The notes below the pieces were generated by a model that saw only the letters and a list, made by a program, of their open reading frames with translations, was not told the origin of the DNA and did no database searches. Below, in pieces: positions 1 through 6,173 of a stretch of 10,116 bases of DNA. Position 1 is the first letter of the stretch. Every line of letters starts with the position of its first letter. Made by a program: the position numbers and the translations under genes. This DNA is from Candidatus Poribacteria bacterium (GTDB taxonomy: Bacteria > Poribacteria > WGA-4E > WGA-3G): assembly GCA_007571355.1 (NCBI GenBank), contig RKRO01000480.1:1-10116 (forward strand), written 5' to 3'.

Positions 1-92
1 CCCTTTTCGATACCGAGTGCTTTAAAATCCATCTGAAGCGACTCAACCGTAGCGAGTGTCTTTGTTTTCTCAACAACCTGACCTTCAGGCAC
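1..92 (-). CDS. AAC(3)-family aminoglycoside N-acetyltransferase, N-terminal part (runs off the left edge)
   Basis: Only about 30 codons are visible, beginning at a GTG (90-92) with AAGGTG seven bases upstream; an in-frame TGA three codons before the GTG rules out a longer start. The peptide contains TKTLATVESLQMDFKALGIEKG-like features: a T-x-x-S-L-x-x-D-x-x-A-L-G-I-x-x-G pattern typical of the extreme N-terminus of the AAC(3) fold, which transfers acetyl from acetyl-CoA to an amino group. In known enzymes this stretch precedes the V-H-S-S acetyl-CoA-binding segment, which would lie outside the window. Many chromosomal members do not act on antibiotics and their substrate is unknown. It lies 52 nt downstream of the methyltransferase remnant on the same strand. 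The family call rests on a short stretch and is moderate. Confidence 0.55.
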   Translation of the reverse strand, partial: MPEGQVVEKTKTLATVESLQMDFKALGIEK

Positions 93-144
93 TATTAATC
101 ACCTTAACCTTTCACAAAGCCAGTATCTCTACTGCATAACCGCT

Positions 145-480
145 TTATTTTCTGCCTATTGCAAGGATATGTGCGCTCATGCCGAGTATTGATGGTTCCG
201 CTTCCACTTTGCGGATCAACTCTAAAACGACGGAACGCAGGTCGGGGTCCGTCCAATATTTTCCAAACGATTCAAAAAGCCATGCCGGGCCTTGTACAGC
301 AAGTGTTGTTTGATGCTGAAAACCGGCGCCAACCACTTCAGAATTGAGTGCTTCGGGACGGTGAAGATACGCATCCGTAAAGTACTTAAGGTCCCCAGTC
401 GGGTTCTGATGGTAACCCGTTTCAAGGTCGTTTTGAACGATGTTTCTGGAGACCAAGTTTCCTACTATGGTGCCAGATCG
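145..480 (-). pseudogene. C-terminal remnant of a class I SAM-dependent methyltransferase
   Basis: The open frame (480 down to the stop at 145) encodes the tail of a small-molecule methyltransferase: N-D-L-x-T-G-x-H-x-N-P-T, then Y-F-T-D-A-Y-x-H-R-P, A-G-F, V-Q-G-P-A-W-L and a final E-P-S-I-L-G-x-S-A-H-I-L-A-I-G-R-K. As I recall these families, this is the last third of proteins of roughly 260-280 residues. The SAM-binding half with its G-x-G-x-G loop is missing: the frame meets a TGA at 481-483 and the space upstream is filled by the zinc-ribbon gene. A TTG at 454-456 could start a 103-residue peptide, but I see no good ribosome site, and it could not bind SAM. I infer a gene beheaded by deletion or insertion, retaining an intact 3' end. 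Confidence 0.7.
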
Positions 481-1361
481 TCAAGCATCTGACGGATGTT
501 ACGTTCACCGCTATCAATGAACAGCGGTGCTAAGGGGCCTCTGCCGTGCAAGGTTTGAAGCAGCGTATCAATCTGTATCATACGTTGTTGTGATGTACGG
601 CACATGAGCCACCTTTTAACGAAGTCGCGCGCCGGGATCGGGTTCCCGGTTCTCAGTGAACGGGTACTTTTACGCCACGCCTGCCATCTGAAAGTATATC
701 CACACCCCGAACATTCAAGTTTTTCGTCTTTCTTTTTTAGACTCTTGCGGTAATCCCGCCATCGCCGTTTGTAACCACAAGTTGTACACTCGATATTGCC
801 GTGCTGATGGAGTGCGACGCTTTGACATTTGGGACATTGCAATTCAGGGGCGGCTCGCCGATTTCTGGAGGTTCGTTCCATTTGAGGTGGATCCGGTCTA
901 CGGACGAGCTCGAGGCAGTGCAGACACGGTAAGAGGACACGGGTCCTTATTGATTGCTTATAAGCCTCCTGCGACCAAGTTTTGCCACAGCTACAGCGCA
1001 ACACAACTTTTTTGTGTAGAACGGCGCGACAGTCGAAACATCGCGGGGTGTCTCGGAGTGCTTGGCGACAGTCGCGCCAGAGGAGCCGTTGGGTACAGTG
1101 TGGGCAGCGAAACCAACCTTCGCGAGTTCCACCATTATTCTTACTAAAGAGCGGGTCAATTCTGCGTTTGATCTTCGTCCTGCATTTTGGGCAGGGCACA
1201 TGTCCTTCGCGAAAGACATCGGCGACCGTAGCAATATCCGCACAACGGGCGTAGAGTTCCCAACCGACATCGTGTAGCAGCAAATCATCGTAGATGCCGA
1301 GTCGGGCGTATCGGTAAAGTTGGCGGATTTTGATGGGTTTTACGCGAGGTGCCCAATTCAT
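465..1361 (-). CDS. Multi-zinc-ribbon protein of unknown function
   Basis: The 298-residue product carries a series of CxxC knuckles: C57/C60 with C86/C89, C108/C111 with C123/C125, a lone C146/C149, C176/C179 with C192/C195, and a lone C217/C220. The second knuckles are followed by a recurring segment with Trp and then Y/C/W-R/K-x-S/A (W95, W129, W201, W226), so the protein looks like a degenerate array of zinc-ribbon units. The N-terminal 50 residues are helical, and the C-terminal 60 residues (F-V-K-R-W-x-x-C-R-T-x-x-x-R-M-I-Q-I-D onward) form a separate basic-to-acidic domain. The start is an ATG with AAGGA about 14 nt upstream. No signal peptide, membrane segment or catalytic motif is visible. 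I infer nucleic-acid or protein binding. The stop lies inside the methyltransferase remnant's open frame. Exact family not recognised. Confidence 0.72.
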   Translation of the reverse strand: MNWAPRVKPIKIRQLYRYARLGIYDDLLLHDVGWELYARCADIATVADVFREGHVPCPKCRTKIKRRIDPLFSKNNGGTREGWFRCPHCTQRLLWRDCRQALRDTPRCFDCRAVLHKKVVLRCSCGKTWSQEAYKQSIRTRVLLPCLHCLELVRRPDPPQMERTSRNRRAAPELQCPKCQSVALHQHGNIECTTCGYKRRWRDYRKSLKKKDEKLECSGCGYTFRWQAWRKSTRSLRTGNPIPARDFVKRWLMCRTSQQRMIQIDTLLQTLHGRGPLAPLFIDSGERNIRQMLDDLAP

Positions 1362-1482
1362 AGCGGTTCTTGCATTCCTTTTTGCGACGCATCATATCCA
1401 TAACAGATATAAAACTACTTAGATGACTAAACTTTGGACAGTTTTAGTTCCACGCTACAGATACAGCATAGCCTTTCAAAAC

Positions 1483-1505
1483 ACATAGCACGCCGCTGGC
1501 GTGCA
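1483..1505. repeat. Palindromic repeat, copy 1
   Basis: A 23-nt sequence identical to the copy at 1531-1553. Its core is a perfect hairpin, GCACGCC with loop GCT and GGCGTGC. The two copies are in direct orientation with start points 48 nt apart. It resembles the REP-like extragenic hairpins scattered through some bacterial genomes, but its wider distribution cannot be seen here. Confidence 0.8.
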
Positions 1506-1530
1506 AGAAGGGGGATGCCTTTTGCTATAG

Positions 1531-1553
1531 ACATAGCACGCCGCTGGCGTGCA
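1531..1553. repeat. Palindromic repeat, copy 2
   Basis: Identical to the copy at 1483-1505, with the same seven-base-pair hairpin. On the plus strand it is followed by GTCTTTTTCTTTC, which makes it terminator-like for plus-strand transcription, yet both flanking genes are on the minus strand. A role as a terminator for a neighbouring gene is therefore not supported. Confidence 0.8.
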
Positions 1554-1646
1554 GTCTTTTTCTTTCAGTGCCACGCAGACGCGAAGCTCGGCAAGAATAG
1601 AGCCCTTTGAAAACGCAACGGTCACGCGACAAGAACTGTCCAGAGG

Positions 1647-2666
1647 CTACACAGGAATTTGAACGACCTCTCCGGTTTCAACGCTACGACTAATCGCTTC
1701 CAAGACGCGCATGTTCTGATAGGAATCTTCAAGGCTGGAATGCGGTTGTGTTCCTGCTTGCAGGGACTTTGCCCAATGCTGCATTTCTTCGAGGTAGCCG
1801 GGTCTGCCGATGCCGTGGTATGCAGTGTTGATGTCCCACTTTTCAGTCGGTGTATCGGCATAACCGCCGCCGAAGCCGAGCCATGTCGGATTCCGATAAC
1901 GGCGCAATTCGCGCGTTTCAAACACCTGAATTGCCTGATTGCCGGTGCCTTTAACGAAAACCATCGCTTCCAAGACGGGCCCGGTGCCGAGCGTCATGGT
2001 ACCCATACCGCCGTTCTCATAACGCAGGTTCACAGATATTGAGACAGTACTGGATGCGGCATCAACTGTGCCTGTGGCGTAGACTTCACTGACCTGCCCC
2101 ATAAAGAAACGCATGCAATCGGTGGGGTGGATCACCTGATCGAGCATGAAGGGCCATGCAAAGGGGGATCCGGCCTCCTGAAGACGGGGCCCCGGTGCAA
2201 GGTATCGGGTATGGTATTGGCAAGCTTCGCCAAACCCATCTTCGTTCATCAACTGTTTGGCAATCTGATGCGCGGGGGCATGTCGCCACATGGTGCCGAC
2301 CATTCCTGTTTTACCTGTCTCAACAGAGGCATCAACGAGCATTTTCGCGCCTTCAGTGGTGGTCGCAGGCGGTTTTTCAGTATAGATGTGATAGCCTTGT
2401 TGGAGGCATACAATACCGATGTCTCGATGCAGTTTATCCTCCGGTCTACCGACAACAGCGACTGCGTAGAGGTCTTCATTTTTGAACATCTCGTTGTAAT
2501 CGGTGTAGTGGCGGCGTGCGCCGAACCTTCGGGCGTTTGATGCTGCCTTCTCTTCAACGAGGTCACAGGTAGCAACGAATTCAAATTCGGGTATCATCGG
2601 TATGCACTGTTGCAATTGTGTGGACATAGGACCACAACCGATAAAAGCGACTTTAATTTTATCCAT
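1647..2666 (-). CDS. Gfo/Idh/MocA-family NAD(P)-dependent oxidoreductase
   Basis: At 339 residues this is the usual length for the family, cytosolic enzymes that oxidise or reduce sugars, inositols and related polyols with NAD(P). The N-terminal Rossmann fold shows G10-C-G12 after a hydrophobic strand, an acidic D35 at the end of the second strand (favouring NAD over NADP), and the hallmark E97-K-P-P-A, whose Lys is catalytic in characterised members. The C-terminal substrate domain carries D176-x3-H180-x2-D183, the usual catalytic His region. It ends with P-V at residue 339. The ATG start has GGAG eleven bases upstream. It follows the Uma2 gene by 37 nt on the same strand and may be co-transcribed with it. 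The substrate cannot be read from the sequence; such genes are highly expanded in marine and sponge-associated bacteria. Confidence 0.9.
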   Translation of the reverse strand: MDKIKVAFIGCGPMSTQLQQCIPMIPEFEFVATCDLVEEKAASNARRFGARRHYTDYNEMFKNEDLYAVAVVGRPEDKLHRDIGIVCLQQGYHIYTEKPPATTTEGAKMLVDASVETGKTGMVGTMWRHAPAHQIAKQLMNEDGFGEACQYHTRYLAPGPRLQEAGSPFAWPFMLDQVIHPTDCMRFFMGQVSEVYATGTVDAASSTVSISVNLRYENGGMGTMTLGTGPVLEAMVFVKGTGNQAIQVFETRELRRYRNPTWLGFGGGYADTPTEKWDINTAYHGIGRPGYLEEMQHWAKSLQAGTQPHSSLEDSYQNMRVLEAISRSVETGEVVQIPV

Positions 2667-2703
2667 AGTGTGCTATTCTCCAATTCGTGTTTAGGTGAGG
2701 TCC

Positions 2704-3270
2704 TTATTCAAAAAGTTGTGTGACTCGACAGGAAAACCCCGGCACGACCTCTTCACCGGTAAGTGTGTCGGTACTCGTAAACACCTTAATGTCTGTTTCG
2801 GAACGATATACTGTTACTGTTTTCATGACAGATTCAACAACCCATACCATCTGGGTGCCTGCCTCGAGATAAGCTTGTACCTTTTCAGTGATGCGCCACT
2901 GAACATCTGTGGGTGAGACGACTTCGACCGCAAAATCAGGTGGAATTGGGGATCCCTTGCTCTCATCTTCAGGCAGGCGGGCGGTTGAAAGAAACGCGAC
3001 ATCGGGTTTCATCCCGCGTTCCCCGACTTTAAATCCCGCTTCTACATACACATCTCCTAACTGGTTTTCGCTTACATACGTTAACAAATAACGTGTAATT
3101 TTCGCACTAATCTTTGCATGTCCCAATGATGGAGACGACATCGGTACCAATTCTCCTTTAATGTATTCATAGCCTTCTATATCGCGGGCAAGAAATTCGT
3201 CTACTGTCATTGTAGTGTGTTCGGGCGGATGTATTTCTCGCGCGACTTGGGAAACTTCTTGTACATCCAT
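2704..3270 (-). CDS. Uma2-family (DUF820) PD-(D/E)XK endonuclease-like protein
   Basis: The 188-residue product matches the Uma2 layout: an N-terminal M-T-V-D-E-F-L segment (21-27), E35-Y-x-x-G-E-L-V (substrate-pocket region), G50-H51, then the nuclease-like core with K88-P-D90-V-A-F, F-A-V-E116-V-V-S-P and K130 followed by Y-L-E-A-G-x-x-M-V-W-V-V. D90, E116 and K130 fit the predicted metal-binding and catalytic set of the PD-(D/E)XK fold. The family is abundant in cyanobacteria and some symbionts; its physiological role is not established. The start is well fixed: ATG at 3268-3270 with GGAGG eight bases upstream. This start lies inside the 3' end of the preceding membrane-protein gene, so translation may be coupled. 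No partner toxin, methylase or restriction gene adjoins it. Confidence 0.9.
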   Translation of the reverse strand: MDVQEVSQVAREIHPPEHTTMTVDEFLARDIEGYEYIKGELVPMSSPSLGHAKISAKITRYLLTYVSENQLGDVYVEAGFKVGERGMKPDVAFLSTARLPEDESKGSPIPPDFAVEVVSPTDVQWRITEKVQAYLEAGTQMVWVVESVMKTVTVYRSETDIKVFTSTDTLTGEEVVPGFSCRVTQLFE

Positions 3271-3563
3271 TTTTGTTCCTCCGTAATGTGTTTAATGTCT
3301 TCACGTACAGATAGACAAAGAGTATTGTCCAAAAGGTAGTTAAATTTAGGACTCCTGAAGAAATGCATAAGTCCTACTTGACGTTCTTGTGGCGGATCGG
3401 ATTCCGTTTCGGGTTTAGATGCTTGTCGCTGCGTCAGTCGCTCAACAGCATCAGCGAGTTTTTCGTGTGCCTTCATTGCACGCCAACTGACAACCATCCA
3501 AAAAATTGTGCTGAATATACCTAACAGCATCACCAGAATAGTAATACCTTGCAGATTTTCCAT
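3207..3563 (-). CDS. Small membrane-anchored protein of unknown function
   Basis: The frame is open for 194 codons, but the ATG at 3561-3563 has a perfect AGGAGG eight bases upstream and fits a promoter just before it, so I choose a 118-residue product. Residues 7-27 form one hydrophobic membrane segment (I-T-I-L-V-M-L-L-G-I-F onward) ending in a basic W-R-A-M-K. Residues 28-47 look like a short amphipathic helix or coiled coil, followed by a Pro/Glu/Gln linker (48-62) and a cytosolic, lysine-rich tail. The last 21 codons overlap the Uma2 gene (64 nt) in another frame. It lies downstream of the ECF sigma gene but behind a terminator, and it lacks the H-x3-C-x2-C motif of zinc anti-sigma factors. 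A sigma-regulator role is unsupported. No family recognised. Confidence 0.6.
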   Translation of the reverse strand: MENLQGITILVMLLGIFSTIFWMVVSWRAMKAHEKLADAVERLTQRQASKPETESDPPQERQVGLMHFFRSPKFNYLLDNTLCLSVREDIKHITEEQKWMYKKFPKSREKYIRPNTLQ

Positions 3564-3604
3564 TTGTCTGCCTCCTGTCATCAGAATAAGAAGTAAAACC
3601 TTTA

Positions 3605-3632
3605 AAGATAGCATATCCGATTTTGCTGTGAA
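3605..3632 (-). promoter_or_regulatory. Probable sigma-70 promoter for the 118-residue membrane protein gene
   Basis: On the minus strand TTCACA (3627-3632) and TATCTT (3605-3610) are separated by 16 nt, with a TGC extended -10 element. Transcription would begin near 3598, about 35 nt before the ATG. It lies just past the terminator of the sigma-factor gene, as expected for an independent transcription unit. Confidence 0.45.
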
Positions 3633-3638
3633 AGTCCA

Positions 3639-3683
3639 GAAAAAAGAAGCATTCTGACACGAGGTTCCGCGCCAGAATGCTTC
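3639..3683 (-). terminator. Rho-independent terminator of the ECF sigma gene
   Basis: On the minus strand GAAGCATTCTG (3673-3683) pairs perfectly with CAGAATGCTTC (3646-3656) across a 16-nt loop, followed at once by TTTTTTCT. It begins 20 nt after the sigma-factor stop. The 11-bp stem plus six-T tract is a textbook intrinsic terminator and separates the sigma gene from the membrane protein gene. Confidence 0.88.
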
Positions 3684-3703
3684 AGAGTCAAAGCGTTTCA
3701 ACA

Positions 3704-4294
3704 TTATACATTCGCTCTGTAAGGTGCCAGAAATTTCCGGAGTTGCTGAATCGCGGCGTTTTTGCGTGAGGCAACGGTTCCGATCGGACATTCGAGGATC
3801 GTCGCGACTTCTTGATAAGACAATCCTTGAACTTCTGTCAAACGAAAGACCAATTGGTGTTCTTTTGACAATTTACCGATTGCAGCCTGAATCGCCTCGT
3901 AAGTCTCTTTAGCGATGAGCAATGCCTCCGGTGAGTAGCGTGTATCTGCTACAGCGACGGCAATAGGGGGCGAATATTCATCATCCCCGTGGGGTTGTGT
4001 ATCCAATGAATAGACCTGAGGGTTCCTCTGCTCTTTTTCCAGGTGTTTTAGACAGACATTCCGTGCAATGTGATAAAGGAATGTTCTGAATTTGGCGATG
4101 GGTCGGTACGTCGGGACGCATCGCCAGAGTCGTAGAAATGTTTCCTGGCAGAGATCTTCCGCAAGCGTCTTGTTTTTGACAAATCGATAGATAAAACTTA
4201 AAGTGTTCGCGTAGTGTCGATCGGTTAAAATTCGGAATGCGTCTCTGTTTCCATCCTGTACAGAGAGCATCAACTGTTCGTCAGTCTGTAACAT
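3704..4294 (-). CDS. ECF-type (group 4) RNA polymerase sigma factor
   Basis: The 196-residue product has the two-domain ECF layout. Sigma2 covers about residues 8-90, with A45-E-D-L-C-Q-E-T-F-L-R-L-W57 (region 2.2, core binding) and F69-R-T-F-L-Y-H-I-A-R-N-V-C (regions 2.3/2.4, -10 melting and recognition). A charged linker (91-128) leads to sigma4 (about 130-190), with L142-S-K-E-H-Q-L-V-F, the helix-turn-helix G157-L-S-Y-Q-E-V-A-x-I-L and G172-T-V-x-S-R for -35 contact. The open frame could extend ten codons to a TTG at 4322-4324, but the ATG at 4292-4294 has GAGGAG seven bases upstream and starts where the homologous fold begins. No anti-sigma gene adjoins it, so how it is controlled is unclear. 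The gene ends in a strong terminator. Confidence 0.92.
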   Translation of the reverse strand: MLQTDEQLMLSVQDGNRDAFRILTDRHYANTLSFIYRFVKNKTLAEDLCQETFLRLWRCVPTYRPIAKFRTFLYHIARNVCLKHLEKEQRNPQVYSLDTQPHGDDEYSPPIAVAVADTRYSPEALLIAKETYEAIQAAIGKLSKEHQLVFRLTEVQGLSYQEVATILECPIGTVASRKNAAIQQLRKFLAPYRANV

Positions 4295-4320
4295 GCTTGT
4301 CTCCTCAAACGAGGAGCGTT

Positions 4321-4590
4321 TCAAGCGAAGGCGGTTAACCTTCCTCCCCTTAGCGACTTATAGTGGAGGATGCCTGCTTGCTCGCTCCTTGGCCTGTGCC
4401 TTCTCCATAATCGAGTCGTCGTCCAACAACGGTGCACGTCGGCAGTTTTAGATGCCCGTGCCTTTCTTGAAGTGCGCTCTCCGAAAGCGCAATCTCTATT
4501 CTTGCTTCTACTACCACTATTCCATACACGCTTACCAACTGCCCAAGTGTGAGCCGTTGCCGTTGTTAAACACAAAACACTTTGATACAT
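4321..4590 (-). CDS. Doubtful small ORF in the leader of the sigma-factor gene
   Basis: An ATG at 4588-4590 has a perfect AGGAGG nine bases upstream and opens an 89-codon frame ending 26 nt before the sigma-factor start. The signal for initiation is as good as any in the window. However, the predicted peptide is rich in Arg, Ser, Thr, Trp and His, with many AGA/AGG codons, and does not look like a folded protein. A second frame from about 4568 to 4350 gives a more protein-like stretch (V-S-V-Y-G-I-V-V-V-E-A-R-I-E-I-A-L) but has no start site of its own. Either the gene is frameshifted near 4540, or this is a short leader peptide or structured leader RNA controlling the sigma gene. No family recognised. 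Confidence 0.28.
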   Translation of the reverse strand: MYQSVLCLTTATAHTWAVGKRVWNSGSRSKNRDCAFGERTSRKARASKTADVHRCWTTTRLWRRHRPRSEQAGILHYKSLRGGRLTAFA

Positions 4591-4762
4591 TCTATAAACC
4601 CTCCTCTTAGGTTTAATCAGCAGACAGAAGTGATATTTGATGCCCCTTTTTGGGTCATAAAAAAAGATTGTTAATGGTTTAACCCATATACTTTAAAATA
4701 ATTCATTTAAAATGAAAAAATTAAATTTTCACTTATATTTTTTTCTTTCCGTGGTGTTTTTG
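4591..4762. other. AT-rich spacer upstream of the sigma-factor unit
   Basis: This 172-nt gap between the glycine-oxidase stop and the leader ORF is strikingly AT-rich in its 4660-4745 part, against the roughly 50% GC of the flanking genes. It contains short palindromes such as TCATTTAAAATGA (4703-4715) and GGTTTAACC. The promoter of the sigma-factor unit presumably lies here, but no clear -35/-10 pair stands out. That would fit recognition by an alternative sigma factor, possibly its own product. Confidence 0.4.
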
Positions 4763-5869
4763 CTATGCAATTTCTGGCTGAAACGGTTGTAATGAGAGCG
4801 AAGGTTCGCCGGTTGTGAGCAGTTCAGCGATGAGTTGTCCTGTGACAGGAGCGAGCAGAATCCCGTTTTTGAAATGTCCGGCTGCTAAGGCGACGTTGTC
4901 ATATCCGGGTAGATAGCCGAGAAGCGGTCCCTTTTTGGCATAGGGTCGTAAACCTGCCCACGTTTGTACGAAAGTGGCGTTCGCGAGTTGCGGTGCAATG
5001 GCGACACCTGCATCAATCAACTGCTTCGCGCCGTCCACGGTTGCCGTTTTGTCATAACCGACGTATTCGACAGTCGCACCGAGTAGGATTTTGCCATCTG
5101 CTCTCGGTACGACATAAATGCCTAACCCATCAACGATATGTTGGAAGAGCGGTAGCATCGTTTCAACAAGGACGATCTGTCCTCTCACGGGTTCGACTTG
5201 TATAGACACGTCGAGTTGCGCGATTAATGTGCCTGCCCAACACCCAGCGGCAATCACGAAGGTATCCGCATATAGGGTTTCGCCGTTGACAACGACACCG
5301 ATGACGCGTGCGTTCGCTTTGACGAAATTCGTGACGGGGTTACCGAGTCGGAAACGTGTGCCGAGTTTTGCGGCACCCTTTGCGAGGGCTGTCACCATCT
5401 TTGGGTTGCGTACGTGTGCATCTTCAGGAAACAGGACTGCGCCAGCGATGGATTTTGCGAGTGCTGGCTCTAACTGCCACGCCTCTTCCGCTGTCAGAAC
5501 TTCTGCTGAAAACCCGCGTTTCACACGCCGGTCTGCGAGTCCGATGAGTCCCGCTGCCTCCGCTTGATTGAAAAAGACTGACAGTGTACCGGATCGGATA
5601 AACTCGATATCTATCTGGGTTTCTGCGCGGAGTTCTTCCGCCAACGTCGGATAGTGTGCAAGGCTTGCGCGGCAGAGCGTCGGATACGGTTCGTGTGTTG
5701 AGGCGTGTGCGGTTAAAATCCCTGCCCCAGCCCATGAGGCTTCCGTCCCGACACTCGTTGCTTTGTCAATGACTAACGGTTTCACGTTGCGTTTCGCGAG
5801 GTTGTAAGCGATAGCACATCCGATAATACCGCCGCCGATAATGATGACATCTGCGTGATCTCGGTTCAA
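4763..5869 (-). CDS. thiO: Glycine oxidase ThiO-like FAD-dependent amine oxidase
   Basis: The 368-residue enzyme belongs to the DAO flavoprotein family. Glycine oxidase converts glycine to iminoacetate (dehydroglycine) with FAD and O2, supplying the thiazole of thiamine. The N-terminal dinucleotide fold has I-I-I-G12-G-G-I-I-G17 and acidic D35; S45-W-A-G-A-G-I-L follows as in ThiO. W304-A-G-L-R308-P holds the Arg that binds substrate carboxylate in the Bacillus enzyme, and G331-H-F-K-N-G-I-L-L-A-P near the end is the conserved FAD-contacting stretch. The start is a TTG (5867-5869) with GGAGG about seven bases upstream; no ATG occurs before the FAD motif. It appears to be transcribed alone from a nearby promoter. 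No other thiamine genes are in the window, so a general amino-acid oxidase role is possible. Confidence 0.87.
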   Translation of the reverse strand: MNRDHADVIIIGGGIIGCAIAYNLAKRNVKPLVIDKATSVGTEASWAGAGILTAHASTHEPYPTLCRASLAHYPTLAEELRAETQIDIEFIRSGTLSVFFNQAEAAGLIGLADRRVKRGFSAEVLTAEEAWQLEPALAKSIAGAVLFPEDAHVRNPKMVTALAKGAAKLGTRFRLGNPVTNFVKANARVIGVVVNGETLYADTFVIAAGCWAGTLIAQLDVSIQVEPVRGQIVLVETMLPLFQHIVDGLGIYVVPRADGKILLGATVEYVGYDKTATVDGAKQLIDAGVAIAPQLANATFVQTWAGLRPYAKKGPLLGYLPGYDNVALAAGHFKNGILLAPVTGQLIAELLTTGEPSLSLQPFQPEIA

Positions 5870-5904
5870 GGTTTCCTCCGTTTATCAGGCTCTATGTGAG
5901 AAAT

Positions 5905-5934
5905 AGTTTAGCATACGAATCCATCGCTTGTCAA
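5905..5934 (-). promoter_or_regulatory. Sigma-70 promoter for the glycine oxidase gene
   Basis: On the minus strand TTGACA (5929-5934) is an exact -35 consensus, followed after 18 nt by TAAACT (5905-5910) with a TGC extended -10. Initiation near 5898 would leave a leader of about 30 nt ahead of the TTG start, containing the GGAGG ribosome site. Confidence 0.7.
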
Positions 5935-6011
5935 ACTTGCGTTACGGCACACTATTTTGCAAACTGCTTCGATGTTGTCCGAATCGCGGATTGCCGTGGA
6001 TGATGCCGATC

Positions 6012-6054
6012 ATACGGATCTATCTTTCGTCTCTCGTAGAAGTAAGATCCGTAT
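6012..6054. repeat. Inverted repeat in the divergent promoter region
   Basis: ATACGGATCT (6012-6021) and AGATCCGTAT (6045-6054) are perfect reverse complements, separated by 23 nt. It sits between the two divergent promoters, about 95 nt behind the -35 of the glycine oxidase promoter and 50 nt before the -35 of the plus-strand promoter. No T-run follows on either strand, so it is not an intrinsic terminator. It could be a binding site for a dimeric regulator or the trace of a small mobile element. Confidence 0.6.
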
Positions 6055-6102
6055 AAAAACTCTGGCTATACACATTTTCGGATGCACTTTATAGATTGTT
6101 AG

Positions 6103-6131
6103 TTGAAATTTCAGCAAATTTCGTGTATAAT
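6103..6131 (+). promoter_or_regulatory. Sigma-70 promoter for the EutN / cyclo-ligase unit
   Basis: TTGAAA (6103-6108) and a perfect TATAAT (6126-6131) are exactly 17 nt apart. Initiation near 6138 would give an unusually long leader of about 175 nt before the EutN start, which contains the foldback element at 6174-6297. Confidence 0.78.
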
Positions 6132-6173
6132 TTTAGGTACAGGAGTAGTGCAAAGTCAACTATTTTTAACGTA

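Larger units (their letters stand above)
1362..1646. other. Intergenic spacer with twin hairpin repeats
   Basis: This 285-nt gap between the zinc-ribbon start and the oxidoreductase stop has no credible reading frame. Its visible content is two copies of a palindromic repeat (listed separately) and a weak 9-bp inverted repeat, TGGACAGTT at 1435-1443 against AACTGTCCA at 1634-1642. No convincing promoter for the zinc-ribbon gene was found; TATGAT occurs in its leader on the minus strand but without a matching -35. Confidence 0.6.

Noticed and set aside
1483..1553. Possible two-repeat CRISPR
   Set aside because: Only two copies, a near-perfect palindrome throughout the unit, a 25-nt interval and no cas gene. 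A REP-like hairpin explains it better.
1435..1642. 9-bp inverted repeat (TGGACAGTT / AACTGTCCA) as ends of a mobile element
   Set aside because: A 9-bp match in a 285-nt spacer is not far from chance, and there are no matching outer bases or target duplication.
3207..3563. Anti-sigma factor for the ECF sigma
   Set aside because: It has one membrane segment, but the anti-sigma zinc motif is absent, the topology is reversed (N-terminal anchor followed by a short tail), and a strong terminator lies between the genes.
3207..3791. 194-residue version of the small membrane protein
   Set aside because: The extension would run through the sigma-factor terminator and overlap the sigma gene. The internal ATG at 3563 has AGGAGG and a promoter.
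4350..4538. Separate 62-residue ORF in the sigma-factor leader
   Set aside because: No ribosome site at its start; mentioned only as the alternative frame of the doubtful leader ORF.
6012..6054. Intrinsic terminator
   Set aside because: No T-run follows the stem on either strand, and no gene ends nearby.
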